A stretch of 64,000 bases of DNA from Nocardia aurea (GTDB taxonomy: Bacteria; Actinomycetota; Actinomycetes; Mycobacteriales; Mycobacteriaceae), in contig NZ_QCYJ01000021.1 of assembly GCF_003123685.1 (NCBI RefSeq), forward strand, positions 124,001-188,000, read 5' to 3'. The notes under the pieces were generated by a model that was given only the letters and a program-made list of their open reading frames with translations, ran no database searches and was not told where the DNA came from. Of this stretch, positions 52,001 through 60,410 are shown piece by piece. Made by a program: the position numbers and the translations under genes. Numbering within the stretch: the first letter of the stretch is position 1; each line of letters begins with the position of its first letter.

Positions 52001-53170
52001 TCAGAGGCCGAGGAAATCCTTGATGTTGCCGCTGACGATCTTGGCGGCGGCTTCCGGGCCGACCGCGTCGACGACGGCCGTCAACGACTTCTCCGAATAG
52101 CCGAAAGTGCTTTCGTTGTGGGGGTAGTCGGAGGACCACATGATCCGGTCGATGCCGATCTGATCGGCCAGCGACAGACCGAGCGGGTCGACCATGAACG
52201 ACGCCCGCATGTTGTTGTCCCAGTAGTGGCGCACCTCGTGCTCCACCGGACGGTTGAGCATGTGATGGTAGGAGGCGTTCAGATGCTCGGCGTCCTGGAG
52301 CGCCGCCGGAATCCAGTTGATACCGCCCTCGAACCAGCCGATGCTCAGGCTCGGGTGCCGGTCGATGATTCCGCTGAAGATGTACTTGCCGAACATCTCC
52401 CGGAACGGCGCCAGATTGTGCATCATGCCCACCGCGACGCTGTTGAACTCGCAGGGGGCCGCCAGCGGCGCCTCCCCGATGTGGTGGGAGACCGGAACAC
52501 CGGACTCCTCGATCGCGTCCCACACCGGGATCATCGAGGTGCTGCTGTAATCGATCCGCTCACCGTCGCCGTTCTTGCCCGCCGAGAGCGGGAGCAGGAA
52601 GGTCTTCAGGCCCAACGACTTCAGTTCGCTCAGGGTCCGGGCCGCGCCTTCGGCATCCCACCAGTTGATCAGGCCGACGCCGTAGAACGAGCCCCCGGAC
52701 TCCTCCTGCAACTGGGAGATGTATTCGTTGTACACGCGGAAACACAGTTCGCGGACCTCGGTGTCGGGGTAGAACAGCAGCGCGAGCAACGCGTTCGGGA
52801 ACGCGAGCTCCTTGGCGATGCCGTCACCGCGCAGATCGGCGGCGCGCGCGGGCATATCGGCGCTACCGGAACCGGCCAGCGGGTCGTACTGCATCAATAC
52901 ATGGCTGAAATCGCCTGCTACGAACGACTTCCCCTTGCGTCCCAACATCCAGGCGCCGTCTTCGTACCAGACACGCGGCGCGCGGTCCTTCATCTCCTCG
53001 GGGAAGCGCTTGTAGAAGATGTCGTCCGCCAGGGAGATGTGGTTGTCGGCCGAGAACACCTCGGTGCCCTCGGGCAGGCCGACGTTGCCCTCGGTATGTC
53101 CACGCCGATCCTTGGGCGGTGCGAAACCGCCGGGGGGATACAGCGAGGAGCTGCTGGTGGAAACCGACAT
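52001..53170 (-). CDS. ACMSD-type metal-dependent amidohydrolase 3
   Basis: A 389-residue amidohydrolase-2 TIM-barrel protein. First metal motif SADNHIS, strand-5 SHHIGE, and catalytic Asp348 in WSSDYPHNESTFG. Unlike the gene at 20258 it is complete. ATG 53170 has TGGAGG upstream. It is the first gene of the leftward operon that continues with the M24 pair, crotonase and CoA-transferase. The promoter has the regulon operator and a TATCAT -10 box about 150 bp upstream, leaving a long 5' leader. Confidence 0.84.
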   Translation of the reverse strand: MSVSTSSSSLYPPGGFAPPKDRRGHTEGNVGLPEGTEVFSADNHISLADDIFYKRFPEEMKDRAPRVWYEDGAWMLGRKGKSFVAGDFSHVLMQYDPLAGSGSADMPARAADLRGDGIAKELAFPNALLALLFYPDTEVRELCFRVYNEYISQLQEESGGSFYGVGLINWWDAEGAARTLSELKSLGLKTFLLPLSAGKNGDGERIDYSSTSMIPVWDAIEESGVPVSHHIGEAPLAAPCEFNSVAVGMMHNLAPFREMFGKYIFSGIIDRHPSLSIGWFEGGINWIPAALQDAEHLNASYHHMLNRPVEHEVRHYWDNNMRASFMVDPLGLSLADQIGIDRIMWSSDYPHNESTFGYSEKSLTAVVDAVGPEAAAKIVSGNIKDFLGL

Positions 53171-53320
53171 CGTGAGCCTCCAGGGGGAGTGAGTCGTCGC
53201 GGAACGTGTCGTATCTGCGCGCGTGCGGATCGTCGATCGGTGCGGTGTGCGTCGACTCGCGTCGGGGCCGTCCGAGGACGCGCGCCGCGTCAGGTGCCGC
53301 GGGAGCGGCGTACCAACCAG

Positions 53321-53359
53321 ATGATAGACGCGATTCCATTTGAGGGGAATGACATTTTC
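53321..53359 (-). promoter_or_regulatory. Regulon operator and TATCAT promoter of the amidohydrolase operon
   Basis: On the minus strand GAAAATGTCATTCCC (53359-53345), an 18-bp spacer and TATCAT (53326-53321). The spacing equals that at 845, 2120 and 3828. The -10 box is the best match to consensus among these promoters. Confidence 0.68.
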
Positions 53360-53423
53360 ATTTTCAGTTGTGCAGACTCTCGGAACGGTAAAATTTGCGG
53401 AAGGATAACGCCAGCTCAAGCAA

Positions 53424-53438
53424 TGAGAATGACATTTC
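53424..53438. promoter_or_regulatory. Second regulon operator in the divergent region
   Basis: GAGAATGACATTTCC, about 65 bp upstream of the first operator, with a further GAGAAT half-site at 53444-53449. Two spaced sites could allow looping or also control the TetR gene on the other strand. Confidence 0.5.
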
Positions 53439-53580
53439 CGTAAATGAGAATGAGAAGGCCCCGTAGGTGTTTGCGCACCGTGGGGAACGTGCGGCGCGCC
53501 GCACGAACCGCCGTGTGACGAATGCTGATAATTCGCACGCCTGAGACCCTTGTCACAGGGTCGAAACCGGCCTACCGTAT

Positions 53581-53600
53581 GTTCACTAGGTTAGTTGAAC
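53581..53600. promoter_or_regulatory. Inverted repeat before the TetR gene, possible autoregulatory operator
   Basis: GTTCA at 53581-53585 and TGAAC at 53596-53600 form arms around CTAGGTTAGT, with CTA/TAG extending the symmetry apart from one base. It ends 10 bp before the ATG at 53611. Its sequence is different from the GAGAAT operator, which suggests this TetR has its own DNA site. Confidence 0.5.
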
Positions 53601-53610
53601 GGGGTTCGCA

Positions 53611-54216
53611 ATGACATCACCGCGCCCGTACGAATCCCTGCTCGCCAAGGGTGAGGATCGTCGGCAACGCATCTTGGCTGTCGCCCAGCGGATGCTCACC
53701 CGCAGTGGTTGGCGCAGTACGACACTCGCGCAGATCGCACGGGAGGCCGGGGTCACCCCGGCGGGACTCCTGCACCATTTCCAGTCGAAGGAGCAGTTGC
53801 TGCATGCCGTACTCGATGCGCGTGACGCGGACGACGCCGCCGTCTCCGACCTGACCGGCGACCTGATCGAAGAGATTCGCAAGGTCGCCGATCGCATCGA
53901 GCGCTCACCGGAACTGGTGGGCACGTTCGTCGTTTTACTGGTGGAGAACCTACTGCCCGAGGCTCCCCTCCACGACCGGCTCCTCAACAGGTGGAAGGTC
54001 GCCGTCGACATCGTCGCCGAGACCATTCGCCACCACCAGGAGATCGGACGATTCCGGACCGATTTGGATCCTGACATTCGGGCTGTGGAAATCGTCGCCT
54101 TCATCAATGGAATGGAGCTCTCATGGCTGCTCGATCACACGATCCCGCTCACCGAGGTGTTCAACGAGTACACGAGGTCGCTGGCTCAGGACTTCGCCCC
54201 GGTAGCGAAGTCATGA
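53611..54216 (+). CDS. TetR-family transcriptional regulator
   Basis: A 201-residue TetR protein. HTH at about 18-65: RQRILAVAQRMLTRSGWRS, then TTLAQIAREAGVTPAGLLHHF, a strong match to the family consensus. The C-terminal domain is helical with WKVAVDIVAETIRHH. It overlaps the next small gene by ATGA. It could regulate the divergent amidohydrolase operon or only its own; the nearby inverted repeat at 53581 is its likely site. Confidence 0.9.
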   Translation: MTSPRPYESLLAKGEDRRQRILAVAQRMLTRSGWRSTTLAQIAREAGVTPAGLLHHFQSKEQLLHAVLDARDADDAAVSDLTGDLIEEIRKVADRIERSPELVGTFVVLLVENLLPEAPLHDRLLNRWKVAVDIVAETIRHHQEIGRFRTDLDPDIRAVEIVAFINGMELSWLLDHTIPLTEVFNEYTRSLAQDFAPVAKS

Positions 54217-54719
54217 GGTATCGCCTCGACGTCGTCGGCACCAGCGTCGCCGACGTGGTGCAGAACGCGGGCGGCTGGCTGTTCGACCGCGCCGTGGCGG
54301 GCTGGGACGTCACCGTCATGGTTCCGCGCGCCGAGGACACCCGGCCGCTTCAGATCCTCGGGGCGGAGATGCTCGACCTGGAATCGGTACTCGCCGGGGG
54401 TGGTCGCGGTCGCAGGCCGCAGGCGCTCGCGGTGGCCGCCAATATCTGCGAGGTCGACTCCCGTGCGCGCAGCGGACTGCTGAAAGCATTGGGCCACGGC
54501 GGAATCGAGGTCGTCGTCTGGGGCGACGGCTGGCCGCTCGGCAGCGATCACGGCGTCGATCCGGTGCTGCACCGGCTCAGTCTCGCCGCCCAGGCCTTCA
54601 AAGCGCACGCGCTCGCCGCTGGTGCGGTGCCGACGTCCGGGGTCGGTTCGACCGAACTGTTCCGCAGCGGCGTCCTCGACCATCCTCCCGTCGGTGCGGA
54701 TCTCAGCCCCGTGGGCTGA
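54213..54719 (+). CDS. Protein of unknown function, coupled to TetR
   Basis: A 168-residue protein beginning MRYRLDVVGTSVADVVQNAGG. It shows an alpha/beta pattern with WLFDRAVAGWDVTVMV and EDTRPLQILGAEMLDLE. No signal peptide or membrane helix. I do not recognise a domain. It is translationally coupled to the TetR gene (4-nt overlap), so it may be a partner or sensor for it. A hairpin terminator follows. Confidence 0.65.
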   Translation: MRYRLDVVGTSVADVVQNAGGWLFDRAVAGWDVTVMVPRAEDTRPLQILGAEMLDLESVLAGGGRGRRPQALAVAANICEVDSRARSGLLKALGHGGIEVVVWGDGWPLGSDHGVDPVLHRLSLAAQAFKAHALAAGAVPTSGVGSTELFRSGVLDHPPVGADLSPVG

Positions 54720-54743
54720 TCCGTCACGTGCTCCTCGCTGGCG

Positions 54744-54774
54744 GCGATCTCCGGTAGTCCATATCGGAGATCGC
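54744..54774 (+). terminator. Hairpin terminator after the TetR pair
   Basis: GCGATCTCCG (54744-54753) and CGGAGATCGC (54765-54774) form a perfect 10-bp stem with an 11-nt loop, 24 bp after the stop at 54719. The rest of the 314-bp gap to 55034 holds only the operators listed separately. Confidence 0.7.
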
Positions 54775-54950
54775 ACCGTGAAATCCGCTGTACCCCGGTA
54801 ACTTCCGCCTGTCCGTCCCGCGGACGGCGATTTCCGGACAGCGTGCGGACCGCTCCCGTCACCGGACGCGGGCCGCGCGCCGATCGAGCGTGTCCGTGCA
54901 CCGCCCGACCGACCACTTACGCGCGTCCACCAGGGAAATCCATCACTCGC

Positions 54951-55009
54951 GGGTATTGAATTCTCGGATGAGAGATGTGACCCTGTTCACGAATGAGAAT
55001 GGCATTTTC
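54951..55009 (+). promoter_or_regulatory. Two regulon-type operators before the aldehyde dehydrogenase
   Basis: GGGTATTGAATTCTC (54951-54965, weak left half) and GAGAATGGCATTTTC (54995-55009, good match) lie 69 and 25 bp upstream of the ATG at 55034. I found no -10 box at the usual 18-bp distance, so the promoter position is unclear. The sites suggest that the aldehyde dehydrogenase, and perhaps the mce genes behind it, are in the regulon. Confidence 0.48.
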
Positions 55010-55033
55010 ATCGAATCTCGAGTGGGGCTGACG

Positions 55034-56527
55034 ATGCACTCCGAAACCAGCACAGACCAGGCGGCCGCCGAGGGACAGTCCCCGGCGCGCGAACGCAGGT
55101 TGTTGATCGACGGCGAACTCGTCGGGGCCGCCACGACGTTCCCGACGATGAATCCCGCTACCGCAACGGTTCTCGGGCACGCGCCCGACGCCACGGTCGA
55201 GGACGCCGAGGCCGCCGTCGACGCCGCGCGTCGCGCTTTCGACACCACCACCTGGTCGACCGACGCGAAATTCCGCCTGCATTGCCTGGAGCAGCTGTAC
55301 CGGGCGCTGCACGACAACAAAGAGGAATTGCGCGAGCTGACCATCGCCGAAGTCGGCGCGGCCCGGCTGTTGACGCCGGGACCACAGGTGGAAGGTCCCT
55401 TCGAGATCGTGCGCTACTACGCCGATCTGCTGCGCGACTACCCGTTCAGCGAGGAACTCGGCGAGATCGAGTCGCGCGGCATGAAACACCGTCGGTGGGT
55501 CGAGAAGGAGGCCGCCGGTGTGGTGGCGGCGATCATCGCCTACAACTATCCGACCCAGCTCGCCCTCGCGAAACTCGCTCCCGCGCTGGCGGCAGGCTGC
55601 ACGGTCGTACTCAAGGCGGCGCCCGACACCCCGCTGGTCACCCTGTGGCTCGGCGAATTGATCGCCGAGCACACCGATATCCCCGCGGGCGTGGTGAACG
55701 TGCTCAGTTCCTCCGAGGCCGCGGTCGGGCGCGCGCTGACCTTCCACAGCGGCGTCGACATGATCACCTTCACCGGATCCACCGCGACCGGACGCCGCAT
55801 CATGGCGGCGGCCAGCGAGACGGTCAAGAAGGTCTTCCTCGAACTCGGCGGCAAATCGGCCATGGTCGTGCTAGACGACGCCGATTTCGCGGCGCCCGCG
55901 ATGTTCTCGGCGTTCAGCATGGCCTCGCACGCGGGGCAGGGCTGCGCGCTGACCACGCGCCTGATCGTGCCCCGACAGCACCACGACGAGATCGTGGAAC
56001 TGGTCGCCAACGGTTTCTCCAACATCCCCTACGGCGACCCGTCCCATCCGCACACCTACATGGGTCCACTGATCAGCCAGGCGCAGCGCGACAAGGTCGA
56101 CGGTATGGTCCGACGCGCGATCGAGGCGGGCGCGACCCTGGTGACCGGCGGCGAACGCGTCGATCCCGGCTACTTCTACACCCCGACGCTGCTCACGAAT
56201 GTGCACCCGGACAGCGAGATCGCCCAGGAGGAGATCTTCGGGCCGGTGCTCGTCGTCATCCCGCACGACGGTGACGACGATGCCGTCGCGATCGCGAACA
56301 ACTCGATCTACGGTCTGGCCGGCGGCGTCTTCAGCGGTGACGAGGCCCGCGCGCTCGCGGTCGCGCGCCGAATCCGCGCCGGGGCGTTCATGATCAACGG
56401 CGGCATGTACTTCGCGCCCGACACCCCGTTCGGCGGCTACAAACAGTCCGGCATCGGCCGTGAGATGGGCCGGGCGGGGCTGGAGGAATTCCTGGAGAGC
56501 AAAACCTTCGCCACGGTGGTCGCGTGA
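55034..56527 (+). CDS. NAD(P)-dependent aldehyde dehydrogenase
   Basis: A 497-residue ALDH-superfamily enzyme oxidising an aldehyde to an acid. Catalytic Glu270 in FLELGGKSAM and Cys304 in GQGCALTTR are 34 residues apart as expected; FTGSTATGRRI and PFGGYKQSGIGREMG are present. ATG 55034 is chosen because the family fold begins near RRLLIDGEL and because upstream in-frame starts lie within or before the operators. It could oxidise aldehydes made by P450 or side-chain cleavage. It precedes the mce operon by 49 bp containing a hairpin. Confidence 0.87.
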   Translation: MHSETSTDQAAAEGQSPARERRLLIDGELVGAATTFPTMNPATATVLGHAPDATVEDAEAAVDAARRAFDTTTWSTDAKFRLHCLEQLYRALHDNKEELRELTIAEVGAARLLTPGPQVEGPFEIVRYYADLLRDYPFSEELGEIESRGMKHRRWVEKEAAGVVAAIIAYNYPTQLALAKLAPALAAGCTVVLKAAPDTPLVTLWLGELIAEHTDIPAGVVNVLSSSEAAVGRALTFHSGVDMITFTGSTATGRRIMAAASETVKKVFLELGGKSAMVVLDDADFAAPAMFSAFSMASHAGQGCALTTRLIVPRQHHDEIVELVANGFSNIPYGDPSHPHTYMGPLISQAQRDKVDGMVRRAIEAGATLVTGGERVDPGYFYTPTLLTNVHPDSEIAQEEIFGPVLVVIPHDGDDDAVAIANNSIYGLAGGVFSGDEARALAVARRIRAGAFMINGGMYFAPDTPFGGYKQSGIGREMGRAGLEEFLESKTFATVVA

Positions 56528-56567
56528 GGTCCCCCGGGTTTCCCGTGACCCGCACACCCCGGGGACC
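56528..56567 (+). terminator. GC-rich hairpin between aldehyde dehydrogenase and mce operon
   Basis: GGTCCCC (56528-56534) pairs with GGGGACC (56561-56567), with further CCGGG/CCCGTG pairing possible inside. It directly follows the stop at 56525-56527. It may be a terminator or an attenuator for read-through into the mce genes; no T-run follows. Confidence 0.45.
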
Positions 56568-56576
56568 GGCGGTTTG

Positions 56577-57371
56577 ATGACGCCGGGGGGAAAGTGGTCA
56601 CCGGCGATCGCGCGCGGCTACCGGACACCGTTGCAGATGGTGGGCGGGTTGTTCGCGATGTCGGCCGACGCGATCAAATTCGCGTTCCGGCGGCCCTTCC
56701 AGACCCGCGAGTTCTTCGAACAGTCCTGGTTCATCGTCCGGGTGTCGATGGTGCCGACGCTGCTGGTCGCGATCCCGTTCACGGTGCTGGTCAGCTTCAC
56801 GCTCAATATCCTGCTGCGCGAACTCGGCGCGGCGGATCTGAGTGGGGCGGGCGCGGCGTTCGGGGCGGTCACCCAGGTCGGTCCGATGGTGACCGTCCTG
56901 ATCGTGGCCGGTTCCGGCGCCACCGCGATGTGCGCCGATCTCGGATCGCGCACCATCCGCGAGGAGATCGATGCCATGCAGGTCCTCGGCATCGACCCGG
57001 TCCAGCGCCTGGTGACCCCGCGCATGCTGGCCTCGGGGCTGGTGGCGCTGCTGCTGAACAATCTCGTCTGCATCATCGGCATCCTCGGCGGCTACGCCTT
57101 CTCGGTGTTCGTCCAAGACGTCAATCCCGGCGCCTTCGCTGCCGGAATCACCCTGCTGACGGGGATCAACGAGGTCATCATCTCCTCGATCAAGGCACTG
57201 CTGTTCGGTCTCGTCGCCGGTCTGGTCGCCTGCTATCGCGGGCTGATCGTGACCGGCGGGGCGAAGGCGGTCGGCAACGCGGTCAACGAAACCGTTGTCT
57301 ACGCGTTCATGTCGCTGTTCGTCATCAATGTCGTCGTCACCGCCATCGGTATCCAGATGACGGTGCGCTGA
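56577..57371 (+). CDS. yrbEA: YrbE-A, Mce ABC transporter permease subunit
   Basis: A 264-residue integral membrane protein of the MlaE/YrbE family. About five hydrophobic segments (VPTLLVAIPFTVLVSFTLNI, VTVLIVAGSGATAM and VALLLNNLVCIIGILGG among them) flank the EEIDAMQVLGIDPVQ loop typical of YrbE. It forms the permease with YrbE-B in the cytoplasmic membrane. ATG 56577 lacks a good ribosome binding site. First gene of the mce operon. Confidence 0.92.
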   Translation: MTPGGKWSPAIARGYRTPLQMVGGLFAMSADAIKFAFRRPFQTREFFEQSWFIVRVSMVPTLLVAIPFTVLVSFTLNILLRELGAADLSGAGAAFGAVTQVGPMVTVLIVAGSGATAMCADLGSRTIREEIDAMQVLGIDPVQRLVTPRMLASGLVALLLNNLVCIIGILGGYAFSVFVQDVNPGAFAAGITLLTGINEVIISSIKALLFGLVAGLVACYRGLIVTGGAKAVGNAVNETVVYAFMSLFVINVVVTAIGIQMTVR

Positions 57372-57381
57372 GGAGCCCACC

Positions 57382-58227
57382 ATGACCCTGACCGCGCGAT
57401 ATCCCGTGGCCATCCGTCGAATACGCATGCCGATCGTCGGCCTGCGCCGCATCGGCGACCACACCCTCTTCTACTCGAAAGCGTTGGCGTACGCACCCAT
57501 CGCGGCGTGGCGCTACAAACGCGAGACCATCCGCCTCATCGCCGAGATCAGCATGGGCACAGGCGCTCTCGCGGTATTCGGCGGCACGGTCGTCATCGTC
57601 GGCTTCCTCACCCTCGCCACCGGCGGCACCCTCGCGGTGCAGGGCTACAGCTCGCTGGGCAATATCGGGATCGAGGCGCTGACCGGATTCCTCTCCGCCT
57701 TCATCAACGTCCGCATCTCCGCGCCGGTGGTGGCCGGGATCGGCCTGGCCGCGACCTTCGGCGCCGGTGCCACAGCGCAATTGGGGGCGATGCGCATCAA
57801 CGAGGAGATCGACGCGCTGGAAGCGCTGGCCATCGATCCCATCGCCTACCTGGTCGGCACCAGGATCGTCGCGGGCATGATCGCCATCACCCCGCTCTAC
57901 GCGCTCGCGGTCATCGCCTCGTTCATCGCCAGCCGCTTCACCACGGTCTTCCTGCTCGGTCAATCCTCCGGGCTCTACGACCACTACTTCTCGACCTTCC
58001 TGAACCCGATCGACCTGATCTGGTCGTTCGTGCAGGCCATGCTGATGGCATTGACGATCCTGTTGATCCACACCTATTTCGGCTTCTTCGCCAGCGGCGG
58101 ACCCGCCGGTGTCGGCATCGCCGTCGGCAACGCGGTGCGCACGTCGCTGATCGCCATCGTCTCGGTCACCCTGCTCGTCTCGCTGGCGGTCTACGGCGCC
58201 AACGGCAACTTCGATCTGTCGGGGTGA
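57382..58227 (+). CDS. yrbEB: YrbE-B, Mce ABC transporter permease subunit
   Basis: A 281-residue MlaE-family permease with INEEIDALEALAIDPIAYLVGTR and several membrane helices (GTVVIVGFLTLATGG and IAITPLYALAVIASFIA among them). GAGGAG precedes the ATG by 7 nt. It pairs with YrbE-A. An MceG-type ATPase is needed but is not encoded in the window, as usual for actinobacteria. Confidence 0.93.
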   Translation: MTLTARYPVAIRRIRMPIVGLRRIGDHTLFYSKALAYAPIAAWRYKRETIRLIAEISMGTGALAVFGGTVVIVGFLTLATGGTLAVQGYSSLGNIGIEALTGFLSAFINVRISAPVVAGIGLAATFGAGATAQLGAMRINEEIDALEALAIDPIAYLVGTRIVAGMIAITPLYALAVIASFIASRFTTVFLLGQSSGLYDHYFSTFLNPIDLIWSFVQAMLMALTILLIHTYFGFFASGGPAGVGIAVGNAVRTSLIAIVSVTLLVSLAVYGANGNFDLSG

Positions 58228-58231
58228 GGCA

Positions 58232-59386
58232 ATGTTCGACAACTTCCTACGTCCGTTCGTCGGCCTGCTGACGCTCGTGGTCGGCGTGGTGATCGTGGCC
58301 GTCTCGGTGATCATGTTCGGTGGCGGTTTCACCGATACCGTCGCCGTCACCGTGCTGTCACCGCGCGCGGGCCTGGTGATGTACCCGGACGCCGATGTGA
58401 AGATGCGCGGCGTCACCGTCGGCAAGGTCGACGCGATCGAGGAGCGCGCCGACGGACTCGCCGAGATCCGCCTGGCCATCCGTTCCGATCAACTCGCGCT
58501 GATCCCGGCCGACGTCACCGTCGAGATCACCTCCACCACGGTGTTCGGCGCGAAATTCGTCCAGTTCATCCCGCCCGCGCGTGCCACGTCGCGGACCATG
58601 TACGCGGGCCAGGTCCTCGACGCCGAACACGTCATGGTCGAGATCAACACGGTATTCCAGCAACTCACCACGGTGCTGGCCGGAATCGAACCGGAGAAGT
58701 TGAACCAGACCCTCGGCGCGATCGCCGCGGCGACCGGCGGGCACGGCGACCAGATCGGTCTCATGCTCAGCGATCTGGAGAGTTTCCTCGGCAAGCTGGA
58801 ACCCGGATTACCCGCGTTGCGTACCGATCTCGCGTTCGCGCCCGGCGTACTGAACACCTACGCCGATTCCGCGCAATCGCTGGTCGACACCGCGGCGAAC
58901 GCCACGCAGATCAGCCGCACCCTGGTCGACCAGCAGCGGAATCTGGACGCGCTGCTGGTCGGGTTGATCGGTCTGGCCGATGTGGGCACCCCGGTGCTGA
59001 GCGCCAACGGCGACGCGCTCGCGACGACCCTGCGACTGCTGGTGCCGACGACCTCGCTGACCAACGAATACAACGAGTCGCTGACCTGTTCGCTGGACGG
59101 CTTCGGGAAGCTGGCGTTCTCGACACCGGTCGACGTGCCAGGGCTGGGTCTGTCCGCGAACTTCCTCTGGGGCACCGAGCCCTACCGATATCCGAACCAT
59201 CTGCCGAAGGTTGCGGCCACGGGCGGGCCGCAGTGTTCGGTGATACCCGTGCCCTACGAGGGCAAACCGCCCTACGTGGTCGCCGACACCGGCGCCAACC
59301 CGTTCGAGAAGGGAAATCAGGGCGTGCTGCTCAATGTCGACACACTCCCGCAGGCGCTGTTCGGACCGCTCGGGCCGCCGCGATGA
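58232..59386 (+). CDS. mceA: MceA, Mce-family protein
   Basis: A 384-residue Mce protein. An N-terminal membrane anchor (LLTLVVGVVIVAVSVIMF, 12-29) is followed by the MCE beta-barrel domain (about 35-115; VKMRGVTVGKVDAIE, ITSTTVFGAKFVQFIP) and an alpha-helical needle region, then a C-terminal region rich in Pro and Gly. Six Mce proteins make a hexameric tunnel that carries lipids or steroids to the permease. Four bases separate it from yrbEB. Confidence 0.93.
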   Translation: MFDNFLRPFVGLLTLVVGVVIVAVSVIMFGGGFTDTVAVTVLSPRAGLVMYPDADVKMRGVTVGKVDAIEERADGLAEIRLAIRSDQLALIPADVTVEITSTTVFGAKFVQFIPPARATSRTMYAGQVLDAEHVMVEINTVFQQLTTVLAGIEPEKLNQTLGAIAAATGGHGDQIGLMLSDLESFLGKLEPGLPALRTDLAFAPGVLNTYADSAQSLVDTAANATQISRTLVDQQRNLDALLVGLIGLADVGTPVLSANGDALATTLRLLVPTTSLTNEYNESLTCSLDGFGKLAFSTPVDVPGLGLSANFLWGTEPYRYPNHLPKVAATGGPQCSVIPVPYEGKPPYVVADTGANPFEKGNQGVLLNVDTLPQALFGPLGPPR

Positions 59387-60408
59387 GGGATGCCAGGAAT
59401 ACGCCGCTGCTGAAATTCGGAGTCTTCGCCGCGGTCATGGTGGTGCTGTCGGGATGTCTGATCCTGGTCTTCGGCCAATACCGAACCGGCTCGACCTTCG
59501 AATACGGCGCGGTCTTCGAGGATTCCTCCGGCCTGCGCACGGGCGACACCGTCCGGGTCGCCGGTGTCGAGGTCGGCGCGGTGCGCGAGGTCGTCCTGCG
59601 CGAGGACCACACGGTGAGCGTGCGATTCGACGCCGACCGGTCGCTGGCGCTGACCACGGGCACGACCGTCGCCGTGCGCTACCTGAACCTGGTCGGTGAT
59701 CGCTATCTCGAACTCACCGAGGGGCCGGGCAGCACCGAGATTCTCTCCGAGGGTGCGGAGATCCCGCTGGACCGCACCTCGCCCGCGCTGGATCTGGACA
59801 TGCTGCTCGGCGGTCTCAAACCGGTCATCCAGGGGTTGAACGCGAAGGATGTCAACTCGCTCACCTGGTCACTGCTCGAAATCGTGCAGGGCAGAGAGGG
59901 ATCGCTGGATTCGCTGCTGGCCAGAACCGCGTCGTTCACCTCCACGCTCGGACGCGACAACGTCGTGGTCGAGCAGGTGATCGACCACCTGAACACCGTC
60001 ATGACCACCCTGGCCGCCGAGGGCGGTCGTTTCACCGAGACCATCGACCGGCTGGAGCGACTCGTCGGCGCGCTGGCCCGCGATCGCGATCCCATCGCCG
60101 CCGCCATCGACGCGCTCGACGACGGCACCGCCACGATCGCCGATCTGCTCACCACCGCGCGACCGCCGTTGGCGGGAACGATCGACGAATTGGCCAGACT
60201 CGCACCGCTGATCGACGACGACAAGGACCGGCTCGACGACGCCCTGCGGCGCGCGCCCGACAATTTCCGGAAGCTGGTCAGGGCGGGCGCGTACGGGAAT
60301 TTCATCCAGTACTACATCTGCGCGGTCACGGTCCGGGTGACCGACGAATCCGGCCAGGTGCTCGTGCTGCCGTGGATCGAACAGACCACAGGAAGGTGCA
60401 GCCCGTAG
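59383..60408 (+). CDS. mceB: MceB, Mce-family protein
   Basis: A 341-residue Mce protein with an N-terminal anchor (FGVFAAVMVVLSGCLILVF), MCE domain (LRTGDTVRVAGVEVGAVREV, RYLNLVGDRYLEL), and a helical segment to the end, with a short conserved C-terminus GNFIQYYICAVTVRV. The ATG overlaps the mceA stop. Confidence 0.92.
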   Translation: MRDARNTPLLKFGVFAAVMVVLSGCLILVFGQYRTGSTFEYGAVFEDSSGLRTGDTVRVAGVEVGAVREVVLREDHTVSVRFDADRSLALTTGTTVAVRYLNLVGDRYLELTEGPGSTEILSEGAEIPLDRTSPALDLDMLLGGLKPVIQGLNAKDVNSLTWSLLEIVQGREGSLDSLLARTASFTSTLGRDNVVVEQVIDHLNTVMTTLAAEGGRFTETIDRLERLVGALARDRDPIAAAIDALDDGTATIADLLTTARPPLAGTIDELARLAPLIDDDKDRLDDALRRAPDNFRKLVRAGAYGNFIQYYICAVTVRVTDESGQVLVLPWIEQTTGRCSP

Positions 60409-60410
60409 CC

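Larger units (their letters stand above)
53171..53610. other. 440-bp divergent regulatory region
   Basis: Between the amidohydrolase operon (leftward) and a TetR gene (rightward). It contains the leader of the leftward operon (53171-53314), the regulon promoter (53321-53359), a second regulon operator (53424-53438) with an extra GAGAAT half-site at 53444, and an inverted repeat near the TetR start (53581-53600). No open reading frame in it looks coding; 53335-53450 is AT-rich. Confidence 0.6.

Noticed and set aside
57337..58479. A 380-codon minus-strand frame under yrbEB/mceA
   Set aside because: It is a shadow of the YrbE and MceA genes, rich in Asp/Arg/Gly without recognisable motifs.
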